Assembly: GCF_022179325.1 (NCBI RefSeq)
Contig: NZ_BPQQ01000042.1
Span: forward strand, 1 to 64,000
DNA: 64,000 bases
Direction of reading: 5' to 3'
Source: Methylobacterium isbiliense
GTDB lineage: Bacteria; Pseudomonadota; Alphaproteobacteria; Rhizobiales; Beijerinckiaceae
Part shown: in pieces, positions 42,538 to 51,261 of the stretch
Numbering within the stretch: position 1 is the stretch's first letter
Layout of the letters: every line of letters starts with the position of its first letter
Made by a program: the position numbers and the translations under genes
Notes under the pieces: model-generated
What the model was told of the DNA's origin: nothing
What the model saw: the letters and a program-made list of their open reading frames with translations, nothing else
Databases searched by the model: none

Positions 42538-43626
42538 TCAGAACACGCCCGGCAGCGTGCCGGCCGCGAGGAGGCCCACCAGCTCCGACTGGCGGCTCAG
42601 CCCGGTCTTGGCCAGGACGGCCTTGAGCTGCGAGCGCACGGTCTCGCGCGAGAGGCCGAACTCGCCCGCGATCTGCTCGACGGTGCGGCAGGCCGCGATG
42701 CCCCGCGCCACGCGGGCCTCAGCGCCGGTGAGGTCGAACAGGCCCTCCAGCACGGATGGGCAGGGCGGGGCCTTGCGCGTCAGCGGCGTGATCACCGCGA
42801 GGCTGGAGGCTGCCGCGAACAGGTCGGCCCCCGCCCGCCGGACCGGCACCACGTGGAGGATCATCGGCTCGCGGCCCTCGCCCGCCGGCAGCGGAATCGA
42901 GCGCACGCTCGGACGATCCTCGTGGCCGAGGCCGTCGAGGGCCAGCGCAAAAAGCCGGTCCGCCCCCGCATCCCCGAGGACGAGGCGGCGGCCCTCCGTC
43001 AGGAGCCCCGGGGGCAGCCCCTCGCAGGTCTCGCTCATCGCCAGGATCTGCCCCTGGCCGCCGAGCACCACGGCGGGCAGGCCCAGCGTGTCGAGCGCCT
43101 GCGCGGCGCCGCGCAGGGTCTGGAGCCGCAGCCGCGCCGACAGGGTGGCGGCACGCGCGAGATGCGGGCGCAGGCGGTCGAGCCGCGCCACCGCCTCGGG
43201 CGGCACCGGTCCCCTGGCGTGCCGGCGCTCCACGTCGACGACGAGGCAGTCGCCGGTGGGCACCACGATGGCGCTCGCCGCTCCCCAGCCGAGTCCGCGC
43301 GGGCGCAGGAAGTCGCGGTAGACCGGCTCATCCTCGATCTCGGCGGGCGTATAGACGTCGAGATCCGTGAGGAAGCCGGCGTGCTGGCGCTCGAACAGCC
43401 GGGCCGCCCGGTCGGTGCGGGCGGGCCAGCCCGCGGCGACGTATTCCGCCACGGTCGCGTCGAGGCCGTCCGAGGCCACGTAGCGGAAGTCGCCCCCGTC
43501 GATCGTGAACAGCAGCGCGCCGTCGCCATCGGCGAAGCGCGACAGGTCCGCCAGCACCGACGGCCAGAGTTCGGGCAGCATCGCCGCCTCGTAGACGCGG
43601 TCCACCAACTCGCTGTGGGTCACCAT
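42538..43626 (-). CDS. LuxR-family transcriptional regulator, paralogue of the one at 17367
   Basis: 362 residues (MVTHSELVDRVYEAAMLPEL). An N-terminal sensor region of about 250 residues includes a GAF/PAS-like part (LPAVVLGGQGQILAMSET), and the C-terminal HTH sits in VEQIAGEFGLSRETVRSQLKAVLAKTGLSRQ. Architecture and end sequences parallel the regulator at 17367-18470. No autoinducer-binding or receiver motif. Monocistronic, with 470 bp upstream before the divergent L,D-transpeptidase gene. Confidence 0.82.
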   Translation of the reverse strand: MVTHSELVDRVYEAAMLPELWPSVLADLSRFADGDGALLFTIDGGDFRYVASDGLDATVAEYVAAGWPARTDRAARLFERQHAGFLTDLDVYTPAEIEDEPVYRDFLRPRGLGWGAASAIVVPTGDCLVVDVERRHARGPVPPEAVARLDRLRPHLARAATLSARLRLQTLRGAAQALDTLGLPAVVLGGQGQILAMSETCEGLPPGLLTEGRRLVLGDAGADRLFALALDGLGHEDRPSVRSIPLPAGEGREPMILHVVPVRRAGADLFAAASSLAVITPLTRKAPPCPSVLEGLFDLTGAEARVARGIAACRTVEQIAGEFGLSRETVRSQLKAVLAKTGLSRQSELVGLLAAGTLPGVF

Positions 43627-44096
43627 GACTGCACTTCCGCTCGTGCGCGGCAGCGGTCATGCCGGGTGGTGCTCTCGACGCGCCACGTCCGAGAGGTCCG
43701 GCCAGGCCGCGAGCCGCGCACACTCCGCCCGTCCCGATTCTGACAGCGCCGCGGGGCTTTGACGACCTTCCGTTCGGCCTAGGCTGGGATAACCCGGCAA
43801 GGCCGGGCCGCCGGCCCGCTCGAAGCCATTGGCCGTCCGGCACCCATCCGGGCGGCAGGGCGTGAGCCGCTGCCGGCGGAGCCTCGTCCCGGGCCTGTCT
43901 CCGGCAGGACGAGGCCCGCTTACGGCCAAGGTGTGCCCGCGCACGGCAGCATCCGCGCGGACCGGTCAAGCAGTCGTGAACCGTTCCGGCGCCTCCGTTG
44001 TTCGCCGCAGCACAAAGCGTGGCGATTTTGCGGAACCAAAGTGGCGGAGCGACATTCTTAACTGCAAAGGTAATTGCTGAGGTAAGGCATCCGGCC
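43627..44096. other. Divergent promoter region, LuxR and L,D-transpeptidase genes
   Basis: 470 bp. GC-rich up to about 44000, then an AT-richer stretch 44010-44090 (TGGCGATTTTGCGGAACC, TTCTTAACTGCAAAGG, TAATTGCTGAGGTAAGG) immediately before the transpeptidase start, which likely carries that gene's promoter and ribosome-binding site. No gene seen. Confidence 0.5.
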
Positions 44097-44747
44097 ATGA
44101 AGATCTTCACTGCCGCCCTCGCGGGCGTTCTCGGTGCATGCGTGCTCGCCTCGGCCCCGGTCAAGGCCGCGCCCTACGACCCCTTCGACGTCAACCCCGG
44201 CGAAGACTACTACGCGAGCCGGCCCTACGGCGCTCCGGTCTACGGCGCGCCCGGGTATTACGGTCAAGGTCAGGCCGCCGGCAGCACGGCCCAGGCGCAG
44301 GTCGCGCCCATCCCGCGCGAACTCGTGCCCTTCACCGGCCGCTACGCCCCCGGCACCATCGTGGTCTCGACCTCGGAGCGGCGGCTCTACTACGTGCTCG
44401 GCGACGGCATGGCGATCCGCTACGGCGTCGGCGTCGGCCGCCCGGGCTTCACGTGGTCGGGCACCAAGACCGTGGTGGCCAAGCGCGAGTGGCCGTCCTG
44501 GACGCCCCCGAAGGAGATGCTGGCCCGCCGCCCCGACCTGCCGCGCTACATGGCCGGCGGCGTCGACAACCCGCTCGGCGCCCGCGCGATGTATATCGGC
44601 GGCACGCTCTACCGCATCCACGGCTCCAACGAGCCGGACACGATCGGGCAGGCGGTGTCGTCGGGCTGCATCCGCATGACCAACGAGGACGTCACCGACC
44701 TCTACGAGCGCGTCAGGGTCGGCGCCAAGGTCGTCGTGCTGAACTGA
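44097..44747 (+). CDS. L,D-transpeptidase (YkuD/ErfK family)
   Basis: 216 residues from the ATG at 44097, which gives a clean signal peptide (KIFTAALAGVLGACVLASA, cleavage near VKA-AP); an upstream in-frame ATG would spoil it. Tyr/Gly/Pro-rich linker at about 38-60, then YkuD domain with catalytic His175 and Cys191 in HGSNEPDTIGQAVSSGCIRM. It forms 3-3 cross-links or attaches proteins to peptidoglycan in the periplasm. Abundant in Rhizobiales. A terminator hairpin follows. Confidence 0.92.
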   Translation: MKIFTAALAGVLGACVLASAPVKAAPYDPFDVNPGEDYYASRPYGAPVYGAPGYYGQGQAAGSTAQAQVAPIPRELVPFTGRYAPGTIVVSTSERRLYYVLGDGMAIRYGVGVGRPGFTWSGTKTVVAKREWPSWTPPKEMLARRPDLPRYMAGGVDNPLGARAMYIGGTLYRIHGSNEPDTIGQAVSSGCIRMTNEDVTDLYERVRVGAKVVVLN

Positions 44748-44790
44748 TCCGGGTTGCCGCGGACCATCCGCCGGCACCATCTACCGTGAG

Positions 44791-44820
44791 GAGAGCGCCG
44801 GGCCCCGTGCCGGCGCTCTC
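44791..44820 (+). terminator. Terminator after L,D-transpeptidase gene
   Basis: Perfect 11-bp stem GAGAGCGCCGG / CCGGCGCTCTC with an 8-base loop, 43 bp after the stop. No long T-run. Confidence 0.65.
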
Positions 44821-44898
44821 TGCGTCTGGCGCCGCCCCGCACGTAAGGGTGCCGGCCGGGTCGTACCGTCCCATCGAGCGTCGCTGGCCGGACCGGCT

Positions 44899-45508
44899 TC
44901 AGCGCGTGTAGCCGGTGTCCATGATCGGCCGGAGTACCGCCACGTCGAAGTCGATGCGGTCGAGCTCGATCTCGAAATCGACCGCATCGAATCGCAGGAC
45001 CGTGGACGGCGAGACGAGGACGTCGAGGCGCCAGCCCTCCTCCGTCCGCTCGTAGTGTTCGACCCGCATCTGGTCCTGGTAGACCAGGGCGATGTGGCGG
45101 AGCGTCGGCAAGGATTTGTAGAACTTGAGCTTCCCGCCCCTGTCGTGGTCCATCGTCGAGGGCGACAGCACCTCGACCACGACGAGAGGATCGGTGACGT
45201 AGGTCTGGTTCTGCCGTGGTCCGCACCGGACCACGATATCGGGCTTCGACTTGTCCTTGCCGCGGCTGTCGCTGGAGCGCTGGACGCGCAAGCCGCCCTG
45301 GTAGCTCCGGCAGCCCGCGGCATCCATCCGCAAGCTTCAGCGGCGCACCGACATTGCCCGCGATCTGCTCGTGGTTCTCGGTCGGACGGCCCATCATCAC
45401 GAGCCCGCCCTCCACGAGTTGCCACTCGCGGTCGTCGTGCTGCGCCTCCACGAACCGGTCGTAATCGGCGATGGTCAGGGGATGAGGCTGGTGGGCGGCG
45501 TCGGCCAT
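44899..45508 (-). pseudogene. Uma2-family (DUF820) restriction-endonuclease-like gene with a frameshift
   Basis: From the ATG at 45508 the frame reads MADAAHQPHPLTIADYDRFV and on to ENHEQIAGNVGAPLKLA, the N-terminal part of a Uma2 protein. It then loses sense. The continuation, MDAAGCRSYQGGLRVQRSSD, KSKPDIVVRCGPRQ, VVVEVLSPSTMDHDRGGKL and so on to a stop at 44899, is in another frame. Deleting one G at about 45328-45329 (CTTGCGGATGG to CTTGCGATGG) joins the halves perfectly into a protein of about 200 residues. The PD-(D/E)xK core (PDIVV ... VEVLSPS) lies wholly in the second part. So this is either a recent one-base pseudogene or a sequencing error. Uma2 proteins are widespread and their biological role is unsettled. 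Confidence 0.8.
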
Positions 45509-45722
45509 GAGGCCCTCCGTCCCGACGAGCCTACATCATCCCCGCAACGGCCCAAAGGCGACACCCGGGACGAGGGGGTGGCCTGCGCCCGACCCGGAGA
45601 GGGTCTGCGGGGCGGGGGGTGCGCTTCGGTCCGGTTGGCGGATCGGACCGGCCAGACCTACAACAGGGGCGAACCCACGACGAGACCGGCCCTCGCGCCG
45701 GCCAGCCGGAGGATCTGCTCGC

Positions 45723-47573
45723 TTGATCGCACGTCGCCTCGCCGCCCTCGCCCTCCTGTGCCTCGCCGCAGGCCCCGCCGGGGCCGCCGATGCACCCTGG
45801 CGCCACGGCCTGTCGCTGCTCGGCAGCCCGAAATACCCGGCCGATTTCACCCATTTCGACTACGCGGCTCCGGACGCGCCGAAGCGCGGCCTGCTGCGCC
45901 TCGGCTTCCAGGGCTCGTTCGACAACTTCAACCTCGTGGTCGCGGGCGTGAAGGGGGACCTCGAGAGCCAGGTCCCGCTCGTCTACGACACGCTGATGAC
46001 CGAGGCGGGCGACGAGCCCTTCACCTCCTACGGCCTCCTGGCCGAGGGCGTGCAGGTGGCCGAGGATCTCGGCAGCGTCACCTACCGGCTGCGCCCCGGG
46101 ACCAAGTGGCACGACGGGGCGCCGCTGACGCCCGCAGACGTGGTGTTCTCGTTCGGGGTTCTGAAGGCCAACAGCCCGCAATACGCGTTCTACTATCAGA
46201 ACGTGACGAAGGCCGAGGCCCTGGGCGAGCGCGAGGTGCGCTTCACCTTCTCGGAGACCGGCAACCGGGAATTGCCGCAGATCGTCGGGCAAATGCCGGT
46301 GCTGCCCAAGCACTGGTGGGAGGGCAAGGACGCGAGCGGGCGGCCCCGCAACCCGACCGAGACGACCCTGGAGCCGCCGCTGGGCTCCGGCCCCTACCGC
46401 ATCGCCCGCTTCGAGGCCGGGCGCAGCGTCACCTACGAGCGCGTGCCGGATTACTGGGGCCGCGACATCCCGGTGAACAAGGGCCGCTACAACTTCGACA
46501 CGCTGCGCGACGAGTACTACCGCGACGCCACGGTGCTGATCGAGGCGTTCAAGGCCGACCAGTTCGACTGGCGCACCGAGAACATCGCCCGCAACTGGGC
46601 CACCGCCTACGACGGTTTCCCGGCCGTGCGGGAGGGGCGGATCCTCAAGGAGGAGTTTCCCTCGCGCGGCAGCGGCATCATGCAGGCCTTCACCCTCAAC
46701 CTGCGCCGCCAGAAATTCGCCGACCCGCGGGTGCGCCGGGCGCTCAACCTCGCCTTCGACTTCGAGGAGATGAACCGCACCCTGTTCTACGGGCTCTACA
46801 AGCGGGTCGATTCCTATTTCTTCGGCACCGAACTCGCCTCCTCCGGCCTGCCCGAGGGGCGCGAGCGCGAGATCCTCGAGAGCGTGAAGGACAAGATTCC
46901 CGCGCGCGTCTTCACCGAGCCCTACCGCAACCCCGTCAACGGCAGCCCCGAGGCGCTGCGCGCCAACCTGCGCGAGGCGGTGCGGCTGCTCCAGGAGGCC
47001 GGCTACAGCCAGAAGGGCGGCCAGATGGTCGATGCCGCCGGCCAGCCCCTCACGATCGAGTTCCTCGGCTACGACAACGCCGCCGAGCGGGTGGTGCTGC
47101 CCTACCGCGCCCAGCTCGAACGCCTCGGCATCCGCGTCACCCTGCGGGTGGTCGATCCGGCCCAGTACCAGAACCTCGTGCGCAGCTTCGAATTCGAGGC
47201 GCTGGCGCTGAATTCCTGGGCGGAATCGCTCTCGCCGGGAAACGAGCAGCGCGACTTCTGGGGCTCGGCCGCCGCCGACCGGCCGGGCTCGCGCAATCTC
47301 GCGGGGATCAAGGATGCGGGGGTGGATGCCCTGATCGAGAAGGTGATCTTCGCGGGCGACCGGGCGGAGCTCGTGGCCGCGACGCGGGCGCTCGACCGGG
47401 TGCTCCTCGCCCACGATTACGTGGTGCCGCAATGGGCCTCGGGAGTGAGCCGGACGCTGCGCTGGAACCGCTTCGCGCGGCCCTCGACCCTGCCGCAATA
47501 CGGCGGCTCGGGCTTCCCCTGGACGTGGTGGTACGACGAGGCGCTCGCCGCCAAGACCGGGGTCGCCCGATGA
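45723..47573 (+). CDS. Peptide/oligopeptide ABC transporter substrate-binding protein (YejA family, copy 1)
   Basis: 616 residues from a TTG at 45723 preceded by a good Shine-Dalgarno (CCGGAGG). Sec signal RRLAALALLCLAAGPAGAAD. Family SBP_bac_5 features are GLSLLGSPKYPADFTHFDYA, PDAPKRGLLRLG, RLRPGTKWHDGAPLTPADVVFSF and PPLGSGPYRI. The last codons overlap the start of a second, similar gene (ATGA). By homology to E. coli YejA it delivers peptides (for example microcin C) to the Yej permease. Tandem duplication of this gene is common in Rhizobiales. Confidence 0.87.
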   Translation: MIARRLAALALLCLAAGPAGAADAPWRHGLSLLGSPKYPADFTHFDYAAPDAPKRGLLRLGFQGSFDNFNLVVAGVKGDLESQVPLVYDTLMTEAGDEPFTSYGLLAEGVQVAEDLGSVTYRLRPGTKWHDGAPLTPADVVFSFGVLKANSPQYAFYYQNVTKAEALGEREVRFTFSETGNRELPQIVGQMPVLPKHWWEGKDASGRPRNPTETTLEPPLGSGPYRIARFEAGRSVTYERVPDYWGRDIPVNKGRYNFDTLRDEYYRDATVLIEAFKADQFDWRTENIARNWATAYDGFPAVREGRILKEEFPSRGSGIMQAFTLNLRRQKFADPRVRRALNLAFDFEEMNRTLFYGLYKRVDSYFFGTELASSGLPEGREREILESVKDKIPARVFTEPYRNPVNGSPEALRANLREAVRLLQEAGYSQKGGQMVDAAGQPLTIEFLGYDNAAERVVLPYRAQLERLGIRVTLRVVDPAQYQNLVRSFEFEALALNSWAESLSPGNEQRDFWGSAAADRPGSRNLAGIKDAGVDALIEKVIFAGDRAELVAATRALDRVLLAHDYVVPQWASGVSRTLRWNRFARPSTLPQYGGSGFPWTWWYDEALAAKTGVAR

Positions 47574-49429
47574 GCCGGCGCCCCACCCGCCGCGCGCTGC
47601 TCGCCGGCGCTGCCGCCGCCGCGCTGCCCCTCGGGCGGCCCGGCGCCGCGCGGGCCTCCGGGGAGGAGCGGCACGGCCTGTCGAGCTTCGGCGACCTGAA
47701 GTACCCGGCGGGCTTTGCCCGCTTCGACTACGTCGAGCCGATGGCGCCGAAGGGCGGCACCTTTTCGACGCAGATCGCCACCACCACCGGCAATCAGTCG
47801 TTCGAGACCTTCAACACGCTCAACATCTACGTGCTGAAGGGCGACGGCGCCGCCGGCCTCGACCTGACCTTCGACAGCCTGATGACCCGGGCGCTCGACG
47901 AGCCGGACGCCCTCTACGGCCTCATCGCCCGCTCGGTGCGCATCAGCCCGGACGGGCTCGCCTACCGCTTCTCCTTACGCCCACAGGCGCGCTTCCACGA
48001 CGGCTCGCGCCTCACCGCCCGGGACGCCGCCTTCTCGATCAGGATTCTCAAGGAGAAGGGCCATCCGCGCATCGCGCAGGTGCTGCGCGACGTCGCCGAG
48101 GCGGTGCCGGAGGGGGACGAGGCCGTCACCGTCACCTTCGCGCCCGGCCGCAGCCGCGACCTGCCCCTGATCGTCGCCGAACTGCCGGTCTTCTCGGAGG
48201 CCTATTACCGCACCCGGGACTTCGAGGCCTCGACCCTCGAAGCGCCGCTCGGCTCCGGCCCCTATCAGGTCGGGCGCTTCGAGGTCGGCCGCTTCATCGC
48301 CTTCGAGCGGGTGCGCGACTACTGGGGCGCGGACCTCGCGGTGAATGCCGGCCAGAACAACTTCGACGAGATCCGCTACGAGTACTTCCGCGATCGCGAC
48401 GTCGCGTTCGAGGCGTTCAAGGCCGGTGCCTTCACGTGGCGCGAGGAATTCACCGCCCGGGTCTGGGCAACGGGTTACGACTTCCCGGCCGCCACCGAGG
48501 GGCGGGTCAGGCGCGAGACGGTGCCGGACGCGACCCCCTCGGGCACGCAGGGCTGGTGGTTCAACCTGCGCCGTCCGGTCTTCAAGGACCCCCGGATCCG
48601 CGAGGCGATCGGGCTCGCCTTCGACTTCGAGTGGACGAACCAGAACCTGATGTACGGCGCCTATACGCGCACGGCCTCGTTCTTCGAGAACTCGGACCTG
48701 AAGGCGGAGGGAATGCCTTCCGCAGCGGAACTGGCGCTCCTCGACCCCTTCCGCGGCAAGGTGCCGGACGAGGTGTTCGGCCAGCCCTGGGTGCCGCCGC
48801 GCTCGGACGGCTCGGGCCAGGACCGCAGCCTGCTGCGCCGGGCGGACACGCTCCTGCGCGAGGCCGGCTGCACCCGCGAGGGCGGCCAGCTCCGGCTGCC
48901 CGGCGGCCAGCCGCTCGCCTTCGAGTTCCTCGACTCGACGCCGGTGTTCCAGCCGCACGTCCAGCCCTTCATCAAGAACCTCTCGCTCCTGGGCATCCGG
49001 GCCTCGTCCCGCATCGTCGATCCGGCGCAGTACCAGTCGCGGCTCAAGGATTTCGACTTCGACGTGGTGGCCGCGCGCTTCGGCGGCTCGGTCACGCCGG
49101 GCGCGGCCCTGCGGGAGGTCTACGGCAGCCGCAGCGCCGCCACCCCGGGCTCGCAGAACCTCGCCGGCATCGGCGATCCGGCCGTCGATGCCATGCTCGA
49201 CCGCATCGCCGATGCGACGAGCCGCGAGGACCTCACGGTCGCCTGCAAGGCCCTGGACCGCTGCCTGCGCGCGGGCCGCTACTGGGTGCCGATGTGGTAT
49301 TCGGGCACCCACCGGCTCGCCCTGTGGGACATCTACGGCCGCCCGGCCGCCTTGCCGAAATACGGGCTTGGCGCCCCGGCCCTGTGGTGGCACGACGCCG
49401 CCAAGGCGCGGCGGATCGGGCGCGGATAG
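47570..49429 (+). CDS. yejA: Peptide ABC transporter substrate-binding protein (YejA family, copy 2)
   Basis: 619 residues starting in overlap with copy 1. A twin-arginine leader (SRRPTRRALLAGAAAAALPLG) suggests Tat export, while copy 1 uses Sec. The body has GLSSFGDLKYPAGFARFDYV, MAPKGGTFSTQ, FRDRDVAFEAFKAGAFTWRE and the FDFEWTNQNLMYGAYTRTAS stretch very like E. coli YejA. Likely delivers another peptide set to the same permease. Followed by yejB after 6 bp. Confidence 0.87.
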   Translation: MSRRPTRRALLAGAAAAALPLGRPGAARASGEERHGLSSFGDLKYPAGFARFDYVEPMAPKGGTFSTQIATTTGNQSFETFNTLNIYVLKGDGAAGLDLTFDSLMTRALDEPDALYGLIARSVRISPDGLAYRFSLRPQARFHDGSRLTARDAAFSIRILKEKGHPRIAQVLRDVAEAVPEGDEAVTVTFAPGRSRDLPLIVAELPVFSEAYYRTRDFEASTLEAPLGSGPYQVGRFEVGRFIAFERVRDYWGADLAVNAGQNNFDEIRYEYFRDRDVAFEAFKAGAFTWREEFTARVWATGYDFPAATEGRVRRETVPDATPSGTQGWWFNLRRPVFKDPRIREAIGLAFDFEWTNQNLMYGAYTRTASFFENSDLKAEGMPSAAELALLDPFRGKVPDEVFGQPWVPPRSDGSGQDRSLLRRADTLLREAGCTREGGQLRLPGGQPLAFEFLDSTPVFQPHVQPFIKNLSLLGIRASSRIVDPAQYQSRLKDFDFDVVAARFGGSVTPGAALREVYGSRSAATPGSQNLAGIGDPAVDAMLDRIADATSREDLTVACKALDRCLRAGRYWVPMWYSGTHRLALWDIYGRPAALPKYGLGAPALWWHDAAKARRIGRG

Positions 49430-49435
49430 GACACG

Positions 49436-50536
49436 ATGGCCCACTACATCCTGCGCCGGCTCCTGCTGATGATCCCGACCATCCTCGGGATCATGCTGAT
49501 CTCCTTCGTGATCGTGCAGTTCGCCCCGGGCGGCCCCGTCGAGCGGGTGCTCGCCCAGCTCCAGGGCCAGAACTCCGCGATGTCGCGCGTGACCGGCGGG
49601 GGAGGGGACCTCGGCGGCGGCCAAGCCGCGCCCCGCGGCGGCGAGACCAATTCCCGCTACCGCGGCGCGCAAGGACTCGATCCCGCCTTCATCAAGCGGC
49701 TGGAGCAGCAATTCGGCTTCGACAAGCCCGCCCACGAGCGCTTCGCCAAGATGATCTGGGATTACGCCCGGTTCGACTTCGGCAAGAGCTATTTTCGCGA
49801 CGTCTCGGTGTTGCAGCTGATCCGCGAGAAGCTGCCGGTGTCGATCACGCTGGGCTTGTGGATGACGCTGATCTCCTACGCGATCTCGATCCCGCTCGGC
49901 ATCCGCAAGGCGGTGCGGGACGGATCGTCCTTCGACGTCTGGACCTCGGGGGTGGTCATCATCGGCTACGCGATCCCGAGCTTCCTGTTCGCCATCCTGC
50001 TGATCGTGCTGTTCGCGGGCGGCTCCTTCGTGCAGATCTTCCCGCTGCGCGGCCTCACCAGCGAGGGCTGGGAGAGCTTCTCGCTCTGGCACAAGGTCAC
50101 GGACTACGTCTGGCACATCACGCTGCCGATCACCGCGATGGCGCTCGGCGCCTTCGCGACCTCGACGCTGCTCACCAAGAACTCCTTCCTCGACGAGATC
50201 CGCAAGCAATACGTGCTCACCGCGCGCATGAAGGGCCTCTCGGAGCGCCAAGTGCTCTACGGCCACGTCTTCCGCAACGCCATGCTGATCGTGGTGGCGG
50301 GGTTTCCGGGCGCCTTCATCTCGGCCTTCTTCGCCGGCTCGCTGCTGATCGAGACCATCTTCTCCCTCGATGGCCTCGGCCTGTTGTCGTTCGAGTCGAT
50401 CGTGAACCGCGACTACCCGGTGGTGTTCGCCAACCTCTACATCTTCTCGCTGGTCGGGCTGGTGGTGAACCTGATCTCCGACCTGACCTACAGCTGGATC
50501 GACCCGCGGATCGATTTCGAGAGCCGGGCGGCCTGA
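49436..50536 (+). CDS. yejB: Peptide ABC transporter permease YejB
   Basis: 366 residues. An N-terminal helix ([20 protein letters not shown]) is followed by a periplasmic insert (about 40-90) with [20 protein letters not shown], then five more helices and the EAA-type loop around [20 protein letters not shown]. It belongs to the OppB/DppB class and closely matches YejB. Normally paired with YejE and the double ATPase YejF, neither of which follows here: after the stop comes a repeat-like palindrome and an acetyltransferase gene. Confidence 0.9.
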   Translation: MAHYILRRLLLMIPTILGIMLISFVIVQFAPGGPVERVLAQLQGQNSAMSRVTGGGGDLGGGQAAPRGGETNSRYRGAQGLDPAFIKRLEQQFGFDKPAHERFAKMIWDYARFDFGKSYFRDVSVLQLIREKLPVSITLGLWMTLISYAISIPLGIRKAVRDGSSFDVWTSGVVIIGYAIPSFLFAILLIVLFAGGSFVQIFPLRGLTSEGWESFSLWHKVTDYVWHITLPITAMALGAFATSTLLTKNSFLDEIRKQYVLTARMKGLSERQVLYGHVFRNAMLIVVAGFPGAFISAFFAGSLLIETIFSLDGLGLLSFESIVNRDYPVVFANLYIFSLVGLVVNLISDLTYSWIDPRIDFESRAA

Positions 50537-50602
50537 AGGCGCGCGTGCGGAGGCGGCCTCCGGCTCGGCCGTGCCCTCCACCTCGCCGCATGAGGCGCAG
50601 AC

Positions 50603-50634
50603 GTCTCCTCTCCCCGCGTGCGGGGAGAGGAGAC
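50603..50634. repeat. Near-perfect 32-bp extragenic palindrome (REP-like)
   Basis: Fifteen-bp arms GTCTCCTCTCCCCGC / GCGGGGAGAGGAGAC with a two-base loop GT. It sits in the 250-bp gap between yejB and an acetyltransferase gene, where yejE would be expected, and is followed by GACGGGAGAGGGGTTG, which partly echoes the arm. The form resembles dispersed palindromic repeats of Rhizobiales. It could also terminate yejB. Confidence 0.75.
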
Positions 50635-50786
50635 ACCCGCAGGACCCGAACTGTGCATTTGCCAGCCCGGACGGGAGAGGGGTTGCTGCGCGCGCTTGCC
50701 ATCCGCACGCCAAACCGGGCGGGAAGGATGGACCCGCGCGGCCGCTCCGGCCGAAGGCGCCCCCGTGTCAGGTCGAGGCCCACGCC

Positions 50787-51260
50787 ATGTCCGCACCCCC
50801 CGTCACCCTGCGCCGCCTCGGCCCCGCCGACCTCGCCCCGGCCCGCGCCCTGAACGCGCTGTTCGGGACGGCCTTCGCGGAGCCCGAAACCTACGGTGCG
50901 GCGCCGCCGGACGACGCCTACCTGGAGGGGCTGCTCGGCCGGGAGCACATCGTCGTGCTGGTGGCGCTCGCGGGCGAGGCGGTGGCGGGCGGGCTCGTCG
51001 CCTACGAACTCGACAAGCTCGAGCGGGCACGGCGCGAGGTCTACCTCTACGACCTCGCCGTCGCGCAGGAGCACCGGCGGCGGGGCATCGCCACCGCGCT
51101 CATCACCCGCCTGCGCGCGATCGCGGCGGAGCGCGGCGCCTGGGCGGTGTTCGTCCAGGCCGATCACGGCGACGATCCGGCCATCGCGCTCTACGAATCG
51201 CTCGGCACCCGCGAGGAGGTTCTGCACTACGACATCGCGGTCGCGACGGCCCCGCGGTAG
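50787..51260 (+). CDS. GNAT acetyltransferase, AAC(3)-I (aminoglycoside 3-N-acetyltransferase)-like
   Basis: 157 residues from the ATG at 50787. It aligns across its length with AAC(3)-I enzymes: DYL/DAYLEGLL, GGLVAYELDKLERARREVYL, YDLAVAQEHRRRGIATALI (acetyl-CoA loop), and VFVQADHGDDPAIALYESLG then TREEVLHYDI near the C-terminus. AAC(3)-I acetylates the 3-amino group of aminoglycosides in the cytoplasm. Here it is chromosomal, with no integron or transposon features, so it may be an intrinsic relative with a different natural substrate. Next to an RND efflux pump. Confidence 0.85.
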   Translation: MSAPPVTLRRLGPADLAPARALNALFGTAFAEPETYGAAPPDDAYLEGLLGREHIVVLVALAGEAVAGGLVAYELDKLERARREVYLYDLAVAQEHRRRGIATALITRLRAIAAERGAWAVFVQADHGDDPAIALYESLGTREEVLHYDIAVATAPR

Positions 51261-51261
51261 C

